DNA from: an uncultured Bryobacteraceae bacterium
GTDB lineage: Bacteria > Acidobacteriota > Terriglobia > Bryobacterales > Bryobacteraceae
Assembly: GCA_937920635.1 (NCBI GenBank)
Contig: CAKZUE010000043.1
Location: 1 to 50,601, forward strand
Reading direction: 5' to 3'
Length of the DNA: 50,601 bases
Numbering within the stretch: position 1 is the first letter of the stretch; every line of letters starts with the position of its first letter. The position numbers were made by a program, and so were the translations under genes. Under the pieces are notes generated by a model. That model had not been told where the DNA came from. It did not search any database and saw only the letters and a list, made by a program, of their open reading frames with translations. Below, one piece after another: positions 24,079-33,816 of this stretch.

Positions 24079-27000
24079 TTGTTTCTGTTCAGGTTTTATG
24101 GTCTCGCTACAGCCCTGCTCCTGGCGCCAAGCCTCATGGCACAGAGCACGCTGGGTGCAATACTCGGCACGGTAACGGATCCCAGCGGCGCCGCCGTCGA
24201 GGGAGCGCAGGTCACCGTGCGCAACACGGCGGAGAATCTCGAACTCGCCACTCGCACCAACGCCAGCGGTGATTACGAGGTGCTCGATCTGAAACCCGGC
24301 GCGTACTCGGTAACCGTTGCTGCGCCGGGCTTCCGCCAGTTCCGCGCTACGGATCTCTTGCTCCAGGCAAGAGCGCGGCTTCGTGTGAACGCCAGGCTCG
24401 ATGTCGGCGAGCTGACCCAAACCGTCGAGGTCGTCTCCTCGGCGGGCGTCATCGCCACCGATACTCCAGCCATCGCTTCCTACCTGACCGCCAACAAGGT
24501 TCTCGATCTGCCCTCCAACGTGCGCGGCGCGGGCAGCACCAGCCCGTACGCACTGCTCCAGACTTTGCCCGGCGTGCAGGCGGACAACGGGCTCGGGCTC
24601 TCCGTGCAGGGCGGTCTGCCGGCGCAGAGCGAGTCCAGCGTCGACGGCATATCCATCACGCAGGTCACCGGCAACAGCCCGAACCGCAACCAGTTTCTCT
24701 CCGTCGAATCGATCAACGAGATCCGCGTGCAGGGCGTCGGCAACACGGCGGAGTTCGGCCAGCCCGGCGACATCACCGTGATCTCCAAGAGCGGATCGAA
24801 CGACTATCACGGCGCCCTCTTCTGGTACCACCAGAACAAAGCCTTCGACGCCCGCTCCTACGGGCAGAACGTTCTCCCCGCCAAGATCGGCAACACCTTC
24901 GGCGCCACCGCCGGCGGTCCGCTCTCCATCCCGCGCCTCTACAACGGCAAGGACCGCACGTTTTTCTACTTCACCTGGGAGTCGCTGCGGTTCCCCCGCC
25001 AGGGCACCATCCAGAACACCGTGCCCACCGCCTTCGTCAAGCAGGGCGACTTCAGCCGCGAAGGCGTCAATATCCGCGATCCCCTCACCGGTCAGCCCTT
25101 CCCTGGCAATCTCATCCCCGCGGCGCGGATCAACCCGGTGGCCAAGGCCATCCTGCCCTTCTATCCCGACCCGAATACCGGCCCCACGGACCGCCGAACC
25201 GCGGCCAACTTCCGCGAGAACCGCTCCACCTCGGTCGACTCCGACCAGTTCGAGCTGCGCGGCGATCAGAACCTCGGCTCCAGTCACCGCATCTTCGGCC
25301 GCTTTTTCTACAAAAAAATCCCCTCGCTCGCCCCGAACAATCTCACCCTGCCCTCCGACACGATCCAGGAAAAATACTGGCAATACACGGGCAGTTGGTC
25401 GTATACCATCACGCCCTCGATTCTCAACGAACTGCGCGCCGGCTTCGTCCGCTCCGATGCCTCCCGGATCTTCAATTTCGACGGCCGCGCCTTCACCAAC
25501 AGCCTCGGGCTGAAAGACATCCAGCGGGACATCTTCTTCAACGGCCTGCCCAACTTCAGCATCGACCTCTACACGGCCTTCAACAAGGGCAGGCCGGGCT
25601 ACGGCATCTCGGACAATTTCCAGATCATCGACAACCTCACTTGGGTCCGCGGCCGGCACACGTTGAAGTACGGCGGCGACATTCGCAACCTCCGGGCACG
25701 GTCCGATCTCAGCTTCACCACTGGAAACAACTACGGCGACTTCGCCTTCGGCCCCACCTTCACCGGCTACGGTTTCGCCGACTTCCTCCTCGGCGTGCCT
25801 TCCCAAAGCGCCATCGCCTTGCTCGGCAGCGACAACGACGGCCAAGCCTGGCACTACAAGTTCTACGTGCAGGACACCTGGCGCGCCACCAGCCGCCTGA
25901 CCATCGATCTCGGCCTGCGATACGAACTCCACCCCGGCTACAAAGACAACGGCCTCAACATCGCCAACTTCGACCGCTCCATCCCGCGCACCGGGCGCGT
26001 CATCATCATGTCCGACCCCAAGGCGCGCGAATACGTCGCTCCCGGCGCCGCGCTTTCCTTCAACGCCTGCCCGGCGGCGGCGATCAACGGCATCCCGTGC
26101 ACGCCCATCGTCACCGCTCAGGAAGCCGGCCTGCCGGAAGGGCTCCGCAAGACCTACAAGACGCAGTTCCTGCCGCGCCTCGGGCTCGCCTACCGCCTCA
26201 ACAACCGCACCACCCTGCGCGCCAGCGGCGGCTTCTACAACATGATCGTCCTCGGCTCGGTGTTCTACTCTCTGACGGGCACCGTCCAGAGCGACGTCCG
26301 CAACTTCAACAACGTTGGCGCCGACGGACGGCCCATCTTCACCCTGCCCGAGACCCGCACCCCGGGCAGCGGCGTCCGCGGCGGCTCCATCGGCACCTTC
26401 GAGTTCCGCACCGCCAACCAGATCGATTTCCACCCGCCGCAGATGTTGCAGTGGGCGCTGTCGATCGACCGGGAATTGAACACGAACACCGGCCTGCGCG
26501 CCTCTTACATCGGCAGCCGCTCCTATCACATGCCCTGGGCGCCAGACGTCAATCAGATGGTGCCTTCCGACCGCTTCTTCGCGCAGCGCAGCAACCTTGA
26601 ACGGCCCTTCCCCAACTTCGGGCTCATCTTCAGCCGCGACGCCGGCGCCAACGCGCTCTACAACTCGTTGCAGCTCGAGCTGAACCGCCGCCTCGCCTCC
26701 GGACTCGCCTTTACCACCGCCTATACGCTCGCCAAGAATCTCGCTGACAACGCCGGTCCCGCACCCTCGGGCTTCGCCGGCGAGACCGGCGGCGGCCGCG
26801 TCACCAACTCGCTCGACCGCCGCGCCGACCGCGGCGATGTGTACGCGACGCGCCGTCACCGCTCCGTCAACACCTTCGTCTATCAGCTGCCCTTCGGCCG
26901 CGGCCGCCGCTACCTGGCGCAAGCCTCCCGCCCCGTGGATCTGCTGCTCGGCGGCTGGCAGATCTCATCCATCCTCACTCTGCAATCGGGCCCCTTCCTG

Positions 27001-27483
27001 ACGCCTGTTTTCTCGGGCGGCGATCCCTCCGGCACCAACGCCCCCAGCCGGGGCGCCCAAAGGCCCGACCGTCTCGGCGCCGCCAATGGCAGCCTGGCCG
27101 ATCCCAACCGGGACCGGTGGGCCGACCGCGCCGCCTTCGCCTGCCCCGGCCGCGCGCCCGGCGCGCTCCAGTTTGATTGCCGTGTCGGCGCCGTCCCGGG
27201 CCGCGACCCCAACCCCATCGCCCGCTTCGGCAATTCCGGCGTCGGCATCCTCACGGGGCCGGGAACCTTCTCCTGGAACGCCGGCATGCACAAGCGCATC
27301 ATGCTCAGCGAGACCGTGAGCTTCCGTCTCGAAGGCAGCTTCACCAACCTGCCCAACTGGACCAACCTCGGCGATCCGAACCTCAACATCGCCGACAACA
27401 ATTTCGGCCGCATCACCGGCAGCCGCGGCGTCGATTTCGGCGGCGGCCGCACCGGGCAGGTCTCGCTGCGGCTCGAGTTCTGA
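24079..27483 (+). CDS. TonB-dependent receptor-like outer membrane protein with carboxypeptidase-regulatory domain
   Basis: The 1134-residue protein has a signal peptide (ATALLLAPSLMAQS), an N-terminal carboxypeptidase-D-regulatory-like beta-sandwich (about 25-110; ILGTVTDPSGAAVEGAQVTV), a plug region (about 115-250), and a long beta-barrel ending in a strand with terminal Phe (VSLRLEF). This Oar-like architecture is abundant in acidobacteria and is thought to import large or complex ligands such as oligosaccharides. Translation appears to start at TTG (24079), with a strong GGGAGGA 5 bases upstream. No exbB/exbD/tonB or sugar-processing partner is adjacent. The ligand is unknown. Confidence 0.9.
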   Translation: MFLFRFYGLATALLLAPSLMAQSTLGAILGTVTDPSGAAVEGAQVTVRNTAENLELATRTNASGDYEVLDLKPGAYSVTVAAPGFRQFRATDLLLQARARLRVNARLDVGELTQTVEVVSSAGVIATDTPAIASYLTANKVLDLPSNVRGAGSTSPYALLQTLPGVQADNGLGLSVQGGLPAQSESSVDGISITQVTGNSPNRNQFLSVESINEIRVQGVGNTAEFGQPGDITVISKSGSNDYHGALFWYHQNKAFDARSYGQNVLPAKIGNTFGATAGGPLSIPRLYNGKDRTFFYFTWESLRFPRQGTIQNTVPTAFVKQGDFSREGVNIRDPLTGQPFPGNLIPAARINPVAKAILPFYPDPNTGPTDRRTAANFRENRSTSVDSDQFELRGDQNLGSSHRIFGRFFYKKIPSLAPNNLTLPSDTIQEKYWQYTGSWSYTITPSILNELRAGFVRSDASRIFNFDGRAFTNSLGLKDIQRDIFFNGLPNFSIDLYTAFNKGRPGYGISDNFQIIDNLTWVRGRHTLKYGGDIRNLRARSDLSFTTGNNYGDFAFGPTFTGYGFADFLLGVPSQSAIALLGSDNDGQAWHYKFYVQDTWRATSRLTIDLGLRYELHPGYKDNGLNIANFDRSIPRTGRVIIMSDPKAREYVAPGAALSFNACPAAAINGIPCTPIVTAQEAGLPEGLRKTYKTQFLPRLGLAYRLNNRTTLRASGGFYNMIVLGSVFYSLTGTVQSDVRNFNNVGADGRPIFTLPETRTPGSGVRGGSIGTFEFRTANQIDFHPPQMLQWALSIDRELNTNTGLRASYIGSRSYHMPWAPDVNQMVPSDRFFAQRSNLERPFPNFGLIFSRDAGANALYNSLQLELNRRLASGLAFTTAYTLAKNLADNAGPAPSGFAGETGGGRVTNSLDRRADRGDVYATRRHRSVNTFVYQLPFGRGRRYLAQASRPVDLLLGGWQISSILTLQSGPFLTPVFSGGDPSGTNAPSRGAQRPDRLGAANGSLADPNRDRWADRAAFACPGRAPGALQFDCRVGAVPGRDPNPIARFGNSGVGILTGPGTFSWNAGMHKRIMLSETVSFRLEGSFTNLPNWTNLGDPNLNIADNNFGRITGSRGVDFGGGRTGQVSLRLEF

Positions 27484-27514
27484 GCCTTCCGCTACCCCTG
27501 CACTCCACGCGGAA

Positions 27515-27553
27515 AGGGCCGGCCCTGCGCGCAGCAGAGCCGGCCCTCTTTTT
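27515..27553 (+). terminator. Rho-independent terminator after the TonB-like receptor
   Basis: Perfect 9-base arms AGGGCCGGC (27515-27523) and GCCGGCCCT (27539-27547) enclose a 15-base loop and are followed by CTTTTTG. It lies 32 bases after the receptor stop and 21 bases before the end of the convergent fumarase gene, so it ends the plus-strand transcript. Confidence 0.88.
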
Positions 27554-27573
27554 GCCTCGGAATGCGCCAGCGA

Positions 27574-29088
27574 TCAGATCTTCGCCTCCGCCAGCTTCGC
27601 TCCCGTGGCTTCCTCCACTTCGGCGTGCAGCGAGTTGCCGTGCGCGTCCATGGTGACCACCGCCAGGAAGTCCTCCACCAGCAGGTGCCACATCGCTTCG
27701 GGGATGCCGAATTCCAGCAGGTGCACGCCAATCACCTTCTTCACGGTGCGGGCGTAAAACTGCGCCGCGCCTCCGATGGCGTGCAGATACACGGCGCCGC
27801 ACTCCTGCAAGCCTTCCAGCGTCTTCTTGCCCATGCCGCCCTTGCCCACCACGGCCTTCACTCCGTAGCGGCGCAGGATCTCGGCCTGGTAAGGCTCCTC
27901 GCGGATCGACGTTGTCGGTCCAGCCGCCTTCACCTGCCAGGTCTCGCCCGTCTTGAGCATCACCGGGCCGCAGTGGTACAGGACTGCGCCTTGCAGGCTC
28001 ACTGGCGGCTCGTTCTTCATCAGGTGCGAGTGCACGGCATCGCGCCCGGTGTACATCTCGCCACGCAGCAGCACCACGTCGCCCACCTTCAGCGCCCGCA
28101 TCTGTTCAGCGGTCAGCGGCGGCGTGAGCACGATTTCGCGCCCGGTGAGCGGGAAGCCGCTGTCCTTGGCCATCTTCTCCACCGGCCGCGACGGGTCGCG
28201 GTAGAGCCACTCGGTGATGGCGCCGCTGGCCGCATCCAGCCGCACGCCCAGCCGGCGGAACGCCCAGCAGTCGTAAGCCACGGAGACGAAGAACGACGCC
28301 GGCAGGCGGTTCGCCGCGCGGATCTTGCAGCCGATCAGCGCCACGCCTCCGCCCAGACCCATCGCGCCGATGCCCAGTTTGTTGGCTTCTTCCAGGATCT
28401 CCGCTTCCAGCTTCGCCAGCGCCGGATCGGGATTCGTGTCATCGAGCGGGCGCAGCAACTGCGTCTTCGCCAGATGGTAGCCGTGCGCGCGGTCCGAGCC
28501 GATGCAGACGCCCAGCGCGCCGGGCGCGCAGCCCTGTCCCTGCGCCTGCCACACCGCATGCAGCAGGCACTTCTTCACGCCTTCCAGATCCCGGTTGGCC
28601 CGGCCCAGCCGCGGCAGCTCGCAGGGCAGCGAGTATTGAATGTTCTTGTTCTCGCAGCCCCCTCCTTTCAGGATCAGCCGGATCTCGATGTCGTCCCGCT
28701 CGTGCTGTTCGAAGTGGATCACGGGCGTCTCCGGACCGAGATTGTCGCCCGAGTTCTTGCCCGTGATCGAGTCCACGCTGTTCGGGCGCAGCTTGCCGCG
28801 GCGCGTGGTTTCAGCCACGGCCTCGCGAATGGCCTGCGCAATCTGCATCTGGTTCGCGCCCACCGGCGTGTGCACGAAGAACGTGGGCATGCCCGTGTCC
28901 TGGCAGATCGGACCCTCGTCTTCTTGCGCCATGTCGGTGTTCAGCGCCATGATCGACAGCGCCTGATGCGACTGCGTGCCCGGCTGCTCGCGTTCCAGCG
29001 CGAGGCCCATGGCCGCGCGGACGTCCGGCGGCAGATTGACCGCTGTCTGCGTGATGAGCTCGATGAGACTGTCCTTGAGAAACTGCAT
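27574..29088 (-). CDS. fumA: Class I fumarate hydratase, fused alpha and beta parts
   Basis: The 504-residue iron-sulfur enzyme interconverts fumarate and malate in the TCA cycle. The alpha part carries PICQDTGMP (Cys62, an expected 4Fe-4S ligand) and further cysteines at GCAPG (187) and IGCKI as candidate ligands. The beta part (from about 330) has TGRDAVHSHL, GPTTSIREEPY and VVGKGGMG, typical of the C-terminal domain of FumA/TtdB. The start at 29088 is chosen for GGAGCGG upstream. A related tartrate dehydratase cannot be excluded from sequence, but the full-length fused form favours fumarase. Confidence 0.9.
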   Translation of the reverse strand: MQFLKDSLIELITQTAVNLPPDVRAAMGLALEREQPGTQSHQALSIMALNTDMAQEDEGPICQDTGMPTFFVHTPVGANQMQIAQAIREAVAETTRRGKLRPNSVDSITGKNSGDNLGPETPVIHFEQHERDDIEIRLILKGGGCENKNIQYSLPCELPRLGRANRDLEGVKKCLLHAVWQAQGQGCAPGALGVCIGSDRAHGYHLAKTQLLRPLDDTNPDPALAKLEAEILEEANKLGIGAMGLGGGVALIGCKIRAANRLPASFFVSVAYDCWAFRRLGVRLDAASGAITEWLYRDPSRPVEKMAKDSGFPLTGREIVLTPPLTAEQMRALKVGDVVLLRGEMYTGRDAVHSHLMKNEPPVSLQGAVLYHCGPVMLKTGETWQVKAAGPTTSIREEPYQAEILRRYGVKAVVGKGGMGKKTLEGLQECGAVYLHAIGGAAQFYARTVKKVIGVHLLEFGIPEAMWHLLVEDFLAVVTMDAHGNSLHAEVEEATGAKLAEAKI

Positions 29089-29155
29089 GAGTGCCGCTCC
29101 TTTCGACAATCCCATCGTAGCGCCCGCGCCGCGCGCGGTTTGTGGGGAGTGCGGT

Positions 29156-30145
29156 TCAGCGCAGCTTCAGCCGCGCCACCGCCGTCATGCCCGGCCGCAC
29201 CAGCGGCGAAGGGCTCGTGAAGGCGATGACGACCTGCTGCCTGTCCACCGACTTGACCTGCGCTTCCAGCGCCCCTTGCGGCAATTCCGCCAGCACGACG
29301 AGAGCGGCGTCCCCCGGGCCGAGCCGTTTTGCATAGGCTTCGGGCGCATCGGCGAGAAGCTCCAGATGCGTCCATTCCGAAGCGATCTCCACCAGCCCCT
29401 CGAAGCCTTCTTCCACCGTCTCGCCGGGGCTCTTGCGGATCTGCACGACGATGCCGTCCACGGGCGCCACGATGTTGCAGCTCGCGGCGCGGCTGCGCGC
29501 TTCATCGAGCTTCGCCTGGCTCTCGGCCAGCGCTTTCCGCACATTCTCGAGCCCCGCGGCGGCTTCCCTGACGCGGTCCTGCGCCGCCGCCAGCAGCGCC
29601 TCCACGCGGTCCCGCTCCTGCGCCGCCTGCCTGTAGTCTTCCTCCGCGCGCTGGAACACGAGCCGCGGCGTGGCCCCCTCGCGGATCAGCACCGACTGCC
29701 GCTGGTAGATCTTCTCCACGCGCGCCAGTTCCCCGCGCGCCCGCGACGCCTCGGCCGACAGCCGCGATTCTTCCAGCCGCAGCGCCGTCAGCTCCGCCTC
29801 CGCCGCCCGCAAGCGCGCCTCGGCCCGTTCCAGTTCGAGCCTCGCTTCCACTTCCTCCTCGCGGATCGCATCATTGGCGATGCGGCCGATCACCTGGCCT
29901 TCGGAGACTTCATCTCCAGGCGCCACGGCGAACTCTTCGAGCACGCCAGAGACCGGCGCGCTCACCGGCACCCTCTCCACCGCGCGGATCAGGCCTTCCA
30001 GCGTGATCTCCGTGCCGGGAGGCGGCCCGGTCTGCGTCTGCTGAACCGGAGGTGCGGGCGCGTGCCTGCGGTACCAGACCAGCGCGCCTGCGGCTGCCGA
30101 GCCGAGCACGACAATGCCGGCGATCAGGATCCACTTTCCGCGCAT
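29156..30145 (-). CDS. HlyD/RND-type membrane fusion (periplasmic adaptor) protein
   Basis: The 329-residue protein has an N-terminal membrane anchor (MRGKWILIAGIVVLGSAAAG), a split lipoyl/biotinyl-like domain (VSAPVSGVLEEF near 70 and IVAPVDGIVVQI near 225), and a long helical hairpin rich in Glu, Arg and Ala between them (about 100-215). This is the standard adaptor of tripartite efflux or ABC export systems. No transporter or outer-membrane channel gene is adjacent, so it is an orphan in this window. The start could be 7 codons upstream at 30166. Confidence 0.85.
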   Translation of the reverse strand: MRGKWILIAGIVVLGSAAAGALVWYRRHAPAPPVQQTQTGPPPGTEITLEGLIRAVERVPVSAPVSGVLEEFAVAPGDEVSEGQVIGRIANDAIREEEVEARLELERAEARLRAAEAELTALRLEESRLSAEASRARGELARVEKIYQRQSVLIREGATPRLVFQRAEEDYRQAAQERDRVEALLAAAQDRVREAAAGLENVRKALAESQAKLDEARSRAASCNIVAPVDGIVVQIRKSPGETVEEGFEGLVEIASEWTHLELLADAPEAYAKRLGPGDAALVVLAELPQGALEAQVKSVDRQQVVIAFTSPSPLVRPGMTAVARLKLR

Positions 30146-30316
30146 CCTGATTCGATCATAGGCCATCACCCCCGCCGCGGCAGCCATGGCTTTGCGCGGG
30201 AAAAAGCCGAGCCTGGAGGCGGCGGCAGCCGCCGGAAGAAGCGGCCCGGTGCTGCCCAGGCGGTGCTGGTGGGCCGCGCCCTCCCGTGTTTGACCCTCGG
30301 GATGTCCCCGCGATTC

Positions 30317-31717
30317 TTACCAGGCGGGGGCTTCGCGGCGGACTTCGGCGTCGATCTCGATCAGCCGCGCCGCCATCGCGCGGGCGCGTTCCGGTTCCAC
30401 GTCCCAAAGGTTCCGCTCCTCGCGCGGATCAACCGTGAGATTGTACATCTCGAACCTCTGGAGCGGCACGTCCCGCACACGGTTCAAATCCCCGGGCTGG
30501 AAACCGCCGCCCGGGCGGCGCACGGGCTCTCCGCTGCCGATGCCCAGGATCTTCCACCCGCCGTCGCGCAGGGCCGCGCGGGGCGGGTCGATGGCGTTGA
30601 AGTAGTGCCAGTGCAGCGGCAGCGAGCGCTGCCAGGCGGGCGAGCCGAATAGCGGCGCCAGGCTCTCTCCATCCAGCGGCTTCTGCGGCAGGCGCGCGCC
30701 GGTGATGGCGCACAGCGTGGGGAGGATGTCAACCAGGCTGGCTGGCGTCTGCACCATCTGGTGCGGCCGCACCCGCGCGGGCCAGCGCAGCAGAGCGGGA
30801 ACGCGGATGCCGCCCTCATAGAGCGACAGCTTCTGGCTGCGCAGCAGCCCGGCGCTGCCGTGCGAGCGCCACGATTGCGGATAGCGGTTGAGCCACTCCG
30901 GCCCATTGTCGCTGGTGAACAGGACCAGCGTGTTGTCACGCAGGCCGCGCTGATCGAGCGCCGCCAGCAGGCGGCCGAAGGCGCGGTCGATCTGCGTGAC
31001 GTTGGCGTAGTAGAGCGCCTCGCCGCGCTTTTTCGCCTGCGGATACAGATCCACGAGATCCGGGGCGGAGGCGACGGGTTCGTGCGGTTCGTGAAAGGCG
31101 AGATACAACAGAAAGGGGCGGCCCGCGGTCGCCGTCTCCAGCCAGCGCACGGCCTCGTCTACGATGAGATCCGCGGAGAAGCCTTTCAGCTCCCCCGCGG
31201 GGCGCCCGTTGCGATAGAAGTTGACCGGGTTCTCGTGGGACGGGGCGGCGTTGTTCTGGGTGGCGAACCAGTGGTCAAAGCCGTGGCGCGACGGCGAGCC
31301 GGGGCCCTCCACCGCCTCGATGCCATTGAGATGCCACTTGCCGGAGAGGCAGGTCGAGTAGCCCTGTTCGCGCAGCAGCGTCGCGAGGGTGGTTTCCGAA
31401 TCGCGCAGGTGCACGGGGCTGCCCGGGGAAATCCAGTCGTAGATGCCGCAGCGGTTGGGCGTGCGCCCGGTCAGCAACCCGGCGCGCGAAGGCGAGCAGA
31501 CCGGCGCGGCGGCGTAGAAGCTGGTGAAACGGATGCCGTCGCTGGCGAAGCGGTCGAGATTCGGGGTGCGGATCCACGGGTGCCCGGTGCAGCCGAGGTC
31601 GCCTGCGCCAAGGTCGTCGCAGAGGGCGATGACAATGTTGGGCGGCTGAGAACTCTGGGAGAAGGCGCGATGGGACGCGGCCAGTCCGGCCAGGCCGAGA
31701 AACGTGCGCCTGTGCAT
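30317..31717 (-). CDS. Exported sulfatase
   Basis: The 466-residue protein begins with a Tat-like leader (MHRRTFLGLAGLAASHRAFS). It carries the sulfatase signature CSPSR at Cys74, the cysteine that is converted to formylglycine, and metal-binding Asp34/Asp35 (ALCDDLGAGDLG). TSDNGPEW and the C-terminal region match the alkaline-phosphatase-like sulfatase fold. Likely substrates are sulfated glycans; the closest type would be an arylsulfatase A-like enzyme. The maturase is not in the window. An upstream extension of 37 codons in the same frame has no coding character. It is divergent from the PDZ gene. Confidence 0.92.
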   Translation of the reverse strand: MHRRTFLGLAGLAASHRAFSQSSQPPNIVIALCDDLGAGDLGCTGHPWIRTPNLDRFASDGIRFTSFYAAAPVCSPSRAGLLTGRTPNRCGIYDWISPGSPVHLRDSETTLATLLREQGYSTCLSGKWHLNGIEAVEGPGSPSRHGFDHWFATQNNAAPSHENPVNFYRNGRPAGELKGFSADLIVDEAVRWLETATAGRPFLLYLAFHEPHEPVASAPDLVDLYPQAKKRGEALYYANVTQIDRAFGRLLAALDQRGLRDNTLVLFTSDNGPEWLNRYPQSWRSHGSAGLLRSQKLSLYEGGIRVPALLRWPARVRPHQMVQTPASLVDILPTLCAITGARLPQKPLDGESLAPLFGSPAWQRSLPLHWHYFNAIDPPRAALRDGGWKILGIGSGEPVRRPGGGFQPGDLNRVRDVPLQRFEMYNLTVDPREERNLWDVEPERARAMAARLIEIDAEVRREAPAW

Positions 31718-31893
31718 CGCGAACAGCTTAACACTGGAACCGGTGACAGGCAAAGCAGAAGACAATTCCGCGCCCGGGAGGCAAGACGTTTCCACGGCTG
31801 GCTCGTCTGTCAGAACGGATGCGAACAAACGGAGCGGCAGCAGAACGGTTGCGCAGCGTTCACAGCCTGCCGCAGGAATCAGTGAGGTTTGCC

Positions 31894-32838
31894 ATGAAAG
31901 TCCCCGGAAATCGGGCTCAGCTTGCCGGCGCGGCGGCGCTCGCCGCGCTGATGATGATCACAGTCCCGGCCGCGGGACAGCCGGCGTCTGTCTGGAGCGA
32001 ACAGGAACAGGAACTGGCGATGCAGCCGCCCCCGCCGGCGCCGCCCGCGCCGCCGGACACGTGGATCTACCTCCAGAGCGGCGGCACGTATCTGGGTGTG
32101 GGGGTGAAAGAGATCACCGCCGAGCGGGCCAGAGCGCTGAAGCTCAGGGAAGAGTACGGCGTCGAAATCACCACGGTGGAGCCGGACAGCCCGGCGGACA
32201 AGGCGGGACTGAAGCCCGGCGACGTGGTGCTCGAATACAACGGCCAGCGCGTAGAAGGCACGCAGCAGTTCGTCCGGTTCGTGCGCGAGACGCCCGCGGG
32301 GCGCACGGTGCGGCTGACCGTGTTCCGCAACGGCGCCGCGCAGACCATCACCGCCACAGTAGCGGAGCGCAAAGGGCGCTCGTTCAACCTGCCGGGGCCG
32401 AACTTCGGCGAAGATCTCCGGATCCGCATCGACAAGGAGATGCAGTCGGCGATGCGCGATATCCCGAAGGTCACCATGAGCTGGCGCGCCGGGGTGCTCG
32501 GCATCGAAGGCGAGCCGCTGAAGGGCTCGCAATTGGGAGACTTCTTCGGCGTGAAAGAAGGCGTGCTGGTGCGCACCGTGATGCAGGGCTCCCCGGCTGA
32601 GAGGGCGGGACTGAAAGCGGGCGACGTGATCGTGAAGGTGGACGACCGCAAGGTGGAGGAGCCGCGTGACATCTCGGCCGCCCTCCGCGCCGTGCGCGAC
32701 GCCTCGAAGAAGACGATCCCCGTGGTGGTAATTCGGGAGCGGAAAGAGATGACCGTGCAGGTGACGCTCGATGAACCAGCTGCTCCTCCGCGCGCGCCCC
32801 GGGCACGGCGCGTCACCGCACCCGAAGGAAGGTTCTGA
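31894..32838 (+). CDS. Secreted double-PDZ protein
   Basis: The 314-residue protein has a signal peptide (LAGAAALAALMMITVPAAG), a proline-rich linker (PPPPAPPAPP), and two PDZ domains at about 70-150 and 205-295, each with the SPADKAGLKPGDVV or SPAERAGLKAGDVI core. No protease domain is present, so it is not a DegP-type enzyme but a binding or scaffold protein in the envelope. The start at 31894 is supported by GAGG 7 bases upstream. A strong terminator follows. Confidence 0.87.
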   Translation: MKVPGNRAQLAGAAALAALMMITVPAAGQPASVWSEQEQELAMQPPPPAPPAPPDTWIYLQSGGTYLGVGVKEITAERARALKLREEYGVEITTVEPDSPADKAGLKPGDVVLEYNGQRVEGTQQFVRFVRETPAGRTVRLTVFRNGAAQTITATVAERKGRSFNLPGPNFGEDLRIRIDKEMQSAMRDIPKVTMSWRAGVLGIEGEPLKGSQLGDFFGVKEGVLVRTVMQGSPAERAGLKAGDVIVKVDDRKVEEPRDISAALRAVRDASKKTIPVVVIRERKEMTVQVTLDEPAAPPRAPRARRVTAPEGRF

Positions 32839-32863
32839 AACTCCGTCTGTCTCTTGTGCCGAA

Positions 32864-32899
32864 CGGCCCGGCGCGCCTCCCTCGCCGGGCCGCTTTTTT
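32864..32899 (+). terminator. Rho-independent terminator after the PDZ gene
   Basis: Perfect 10-base arms CGGCCCGGCG (32864-32873) and CGCCGGGCCG (32883-32892) enclose a 9-base loop and are followed by C and six T (32894-32899). It lies 25 bases after the PDZ stop codon and before the convergent hemQ. Confidence 0.9.
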
Positions 32900-32951
32900 C
32901 TTGAGCACGGCCGCGGCGCGCAGCCCGGCGCGCGTGCAAGAACCGCCCGCT

Positions 32952-33788
32952 TCAGCCGATGGCGCCGCGGACGTCGCCGCGCATCAGCGTGTCCATCTTC
33001 TCGTTGGGCACGCGGATGCCGATGAAGAACTGGCCAAACAGCGCGTAAACGGCGCTCACCTCGTCAAAGCGCATCTCGTAGATCAGCCGCTTGAACTCCA
33101 GCGGATCGTCGCTGAACAGATCCACGCCCCACTCCCAATCGTCGAGGCCGATCGAGCCGGAGATGATCTGGCGCACCGAGCCCGCATACTTGCGGCCGAC
33201 AAGGCCGTGCTCGTGCATCATGCGCTGCCGCTCGGCGAACGGAACCTGATACCAGTTCTTCGCCTCGCCGCGGCGGCGGTCCATCGGATAAAAGCAGATG
33301 TAGCGGCTCTCGGGGATCTCCGGCCAGAGGCGCGAGGCCATCGCTTTGCGCTGCCTCTCGAGCGTCTCCTCGACGGCCGCATCCCACTCCGGCGTTCCCG
33401 GAGCAAGCCCGCGCGCGGCCAGTTCCTCATGGATCTTCCGCGTGGATTCGTACAGGCCCAGTTCGACGACGCTGAGAAACGAGTGGGTGATGTCGAGGTA
33501 GCGTCCGATCCGCGCCTGGCGGACGTTCTGCTCGGCTTCCAGCAGGCCGGTGAAGTCGCGGCGGAAGTGCAGCAACATCAGGTCGCCCTTGTGGCCGAGC
33601 ATGGCGTAGGCGGCGGACTGCTCGCCCCCTTCGGCGCCCTCCTTGATCTGGAGCCACTCGCGCGCCTCCTCCAGCGCCACATGGCGCGAGTGGGCGTCGA
33701 GCGCGCGCCACTCGTCCCAGCGGATGCGGAACATCTGGTGGAGCACCGCCGCGCCTTCCAGCGTCATGGGAACAACGGGATCGCTCAT
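32952..33788 (-). CDS. hemQ: Coproheme decarboxylase / chlorite dismutase-family protein
   Basis: The 278-residue protein belongs to the chlorite dismutase superfamily in its HemQ branch. YPMDRRRGEAKNWYQ contains the tyrosine region used in coproheme decarboxylation. HGLVGRKYAG contains the likely proximal heme histidine segment, and SGSIGLDDWEWGVDLF is the family signature. HemQ carries out the last step of coproporphyrin-dependent heme synthesis. True chlorite dismutases have a distal Arg in a different context, so HemQ is the better call. It follows a Gfo/Idh gene by 28 bases on the same strand. Confidence 0.9.
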   Translation of the reverse strand: MSDPVVPMTLEGAAVLHQMFRIRWDEWRALDAHSRHVALEEAREWLQIKEGAEGGEQSAAYAMLGHKGDLMLLHFRRDFTGLLEAEQNVRQARIGRYLDITHSFLSVVELGLYESTRKIHEELAARGLAPGTPEWDAAVEETLERQRKAMASRLWPEIPESRYICFYPMDRRRGEAKNWYQVPFAERQRMMHEHGLVGRKYAGSVRQIISGSIGLDDWEWGVDLFSDDPLEFKRLIYEMRFDEVSAVYALFGQFFIGIRVPNEKMDTLMRGDVRGAIG

Positions 33789-33816
33789 CTCGCCTCCTCG
33801 GAATCCGGAGTCAGGT

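Noticed and set aside
24061-26922. 953-codon open frame antisense to the TonB-like receptor
   Set aside because: Product is a compositionally biased mirror of the plus-strand gene, with no domain motifs; the plus strand has signal peptide, domain order and Shine-Dalgarno. GC-rich codon bias opens this frame.
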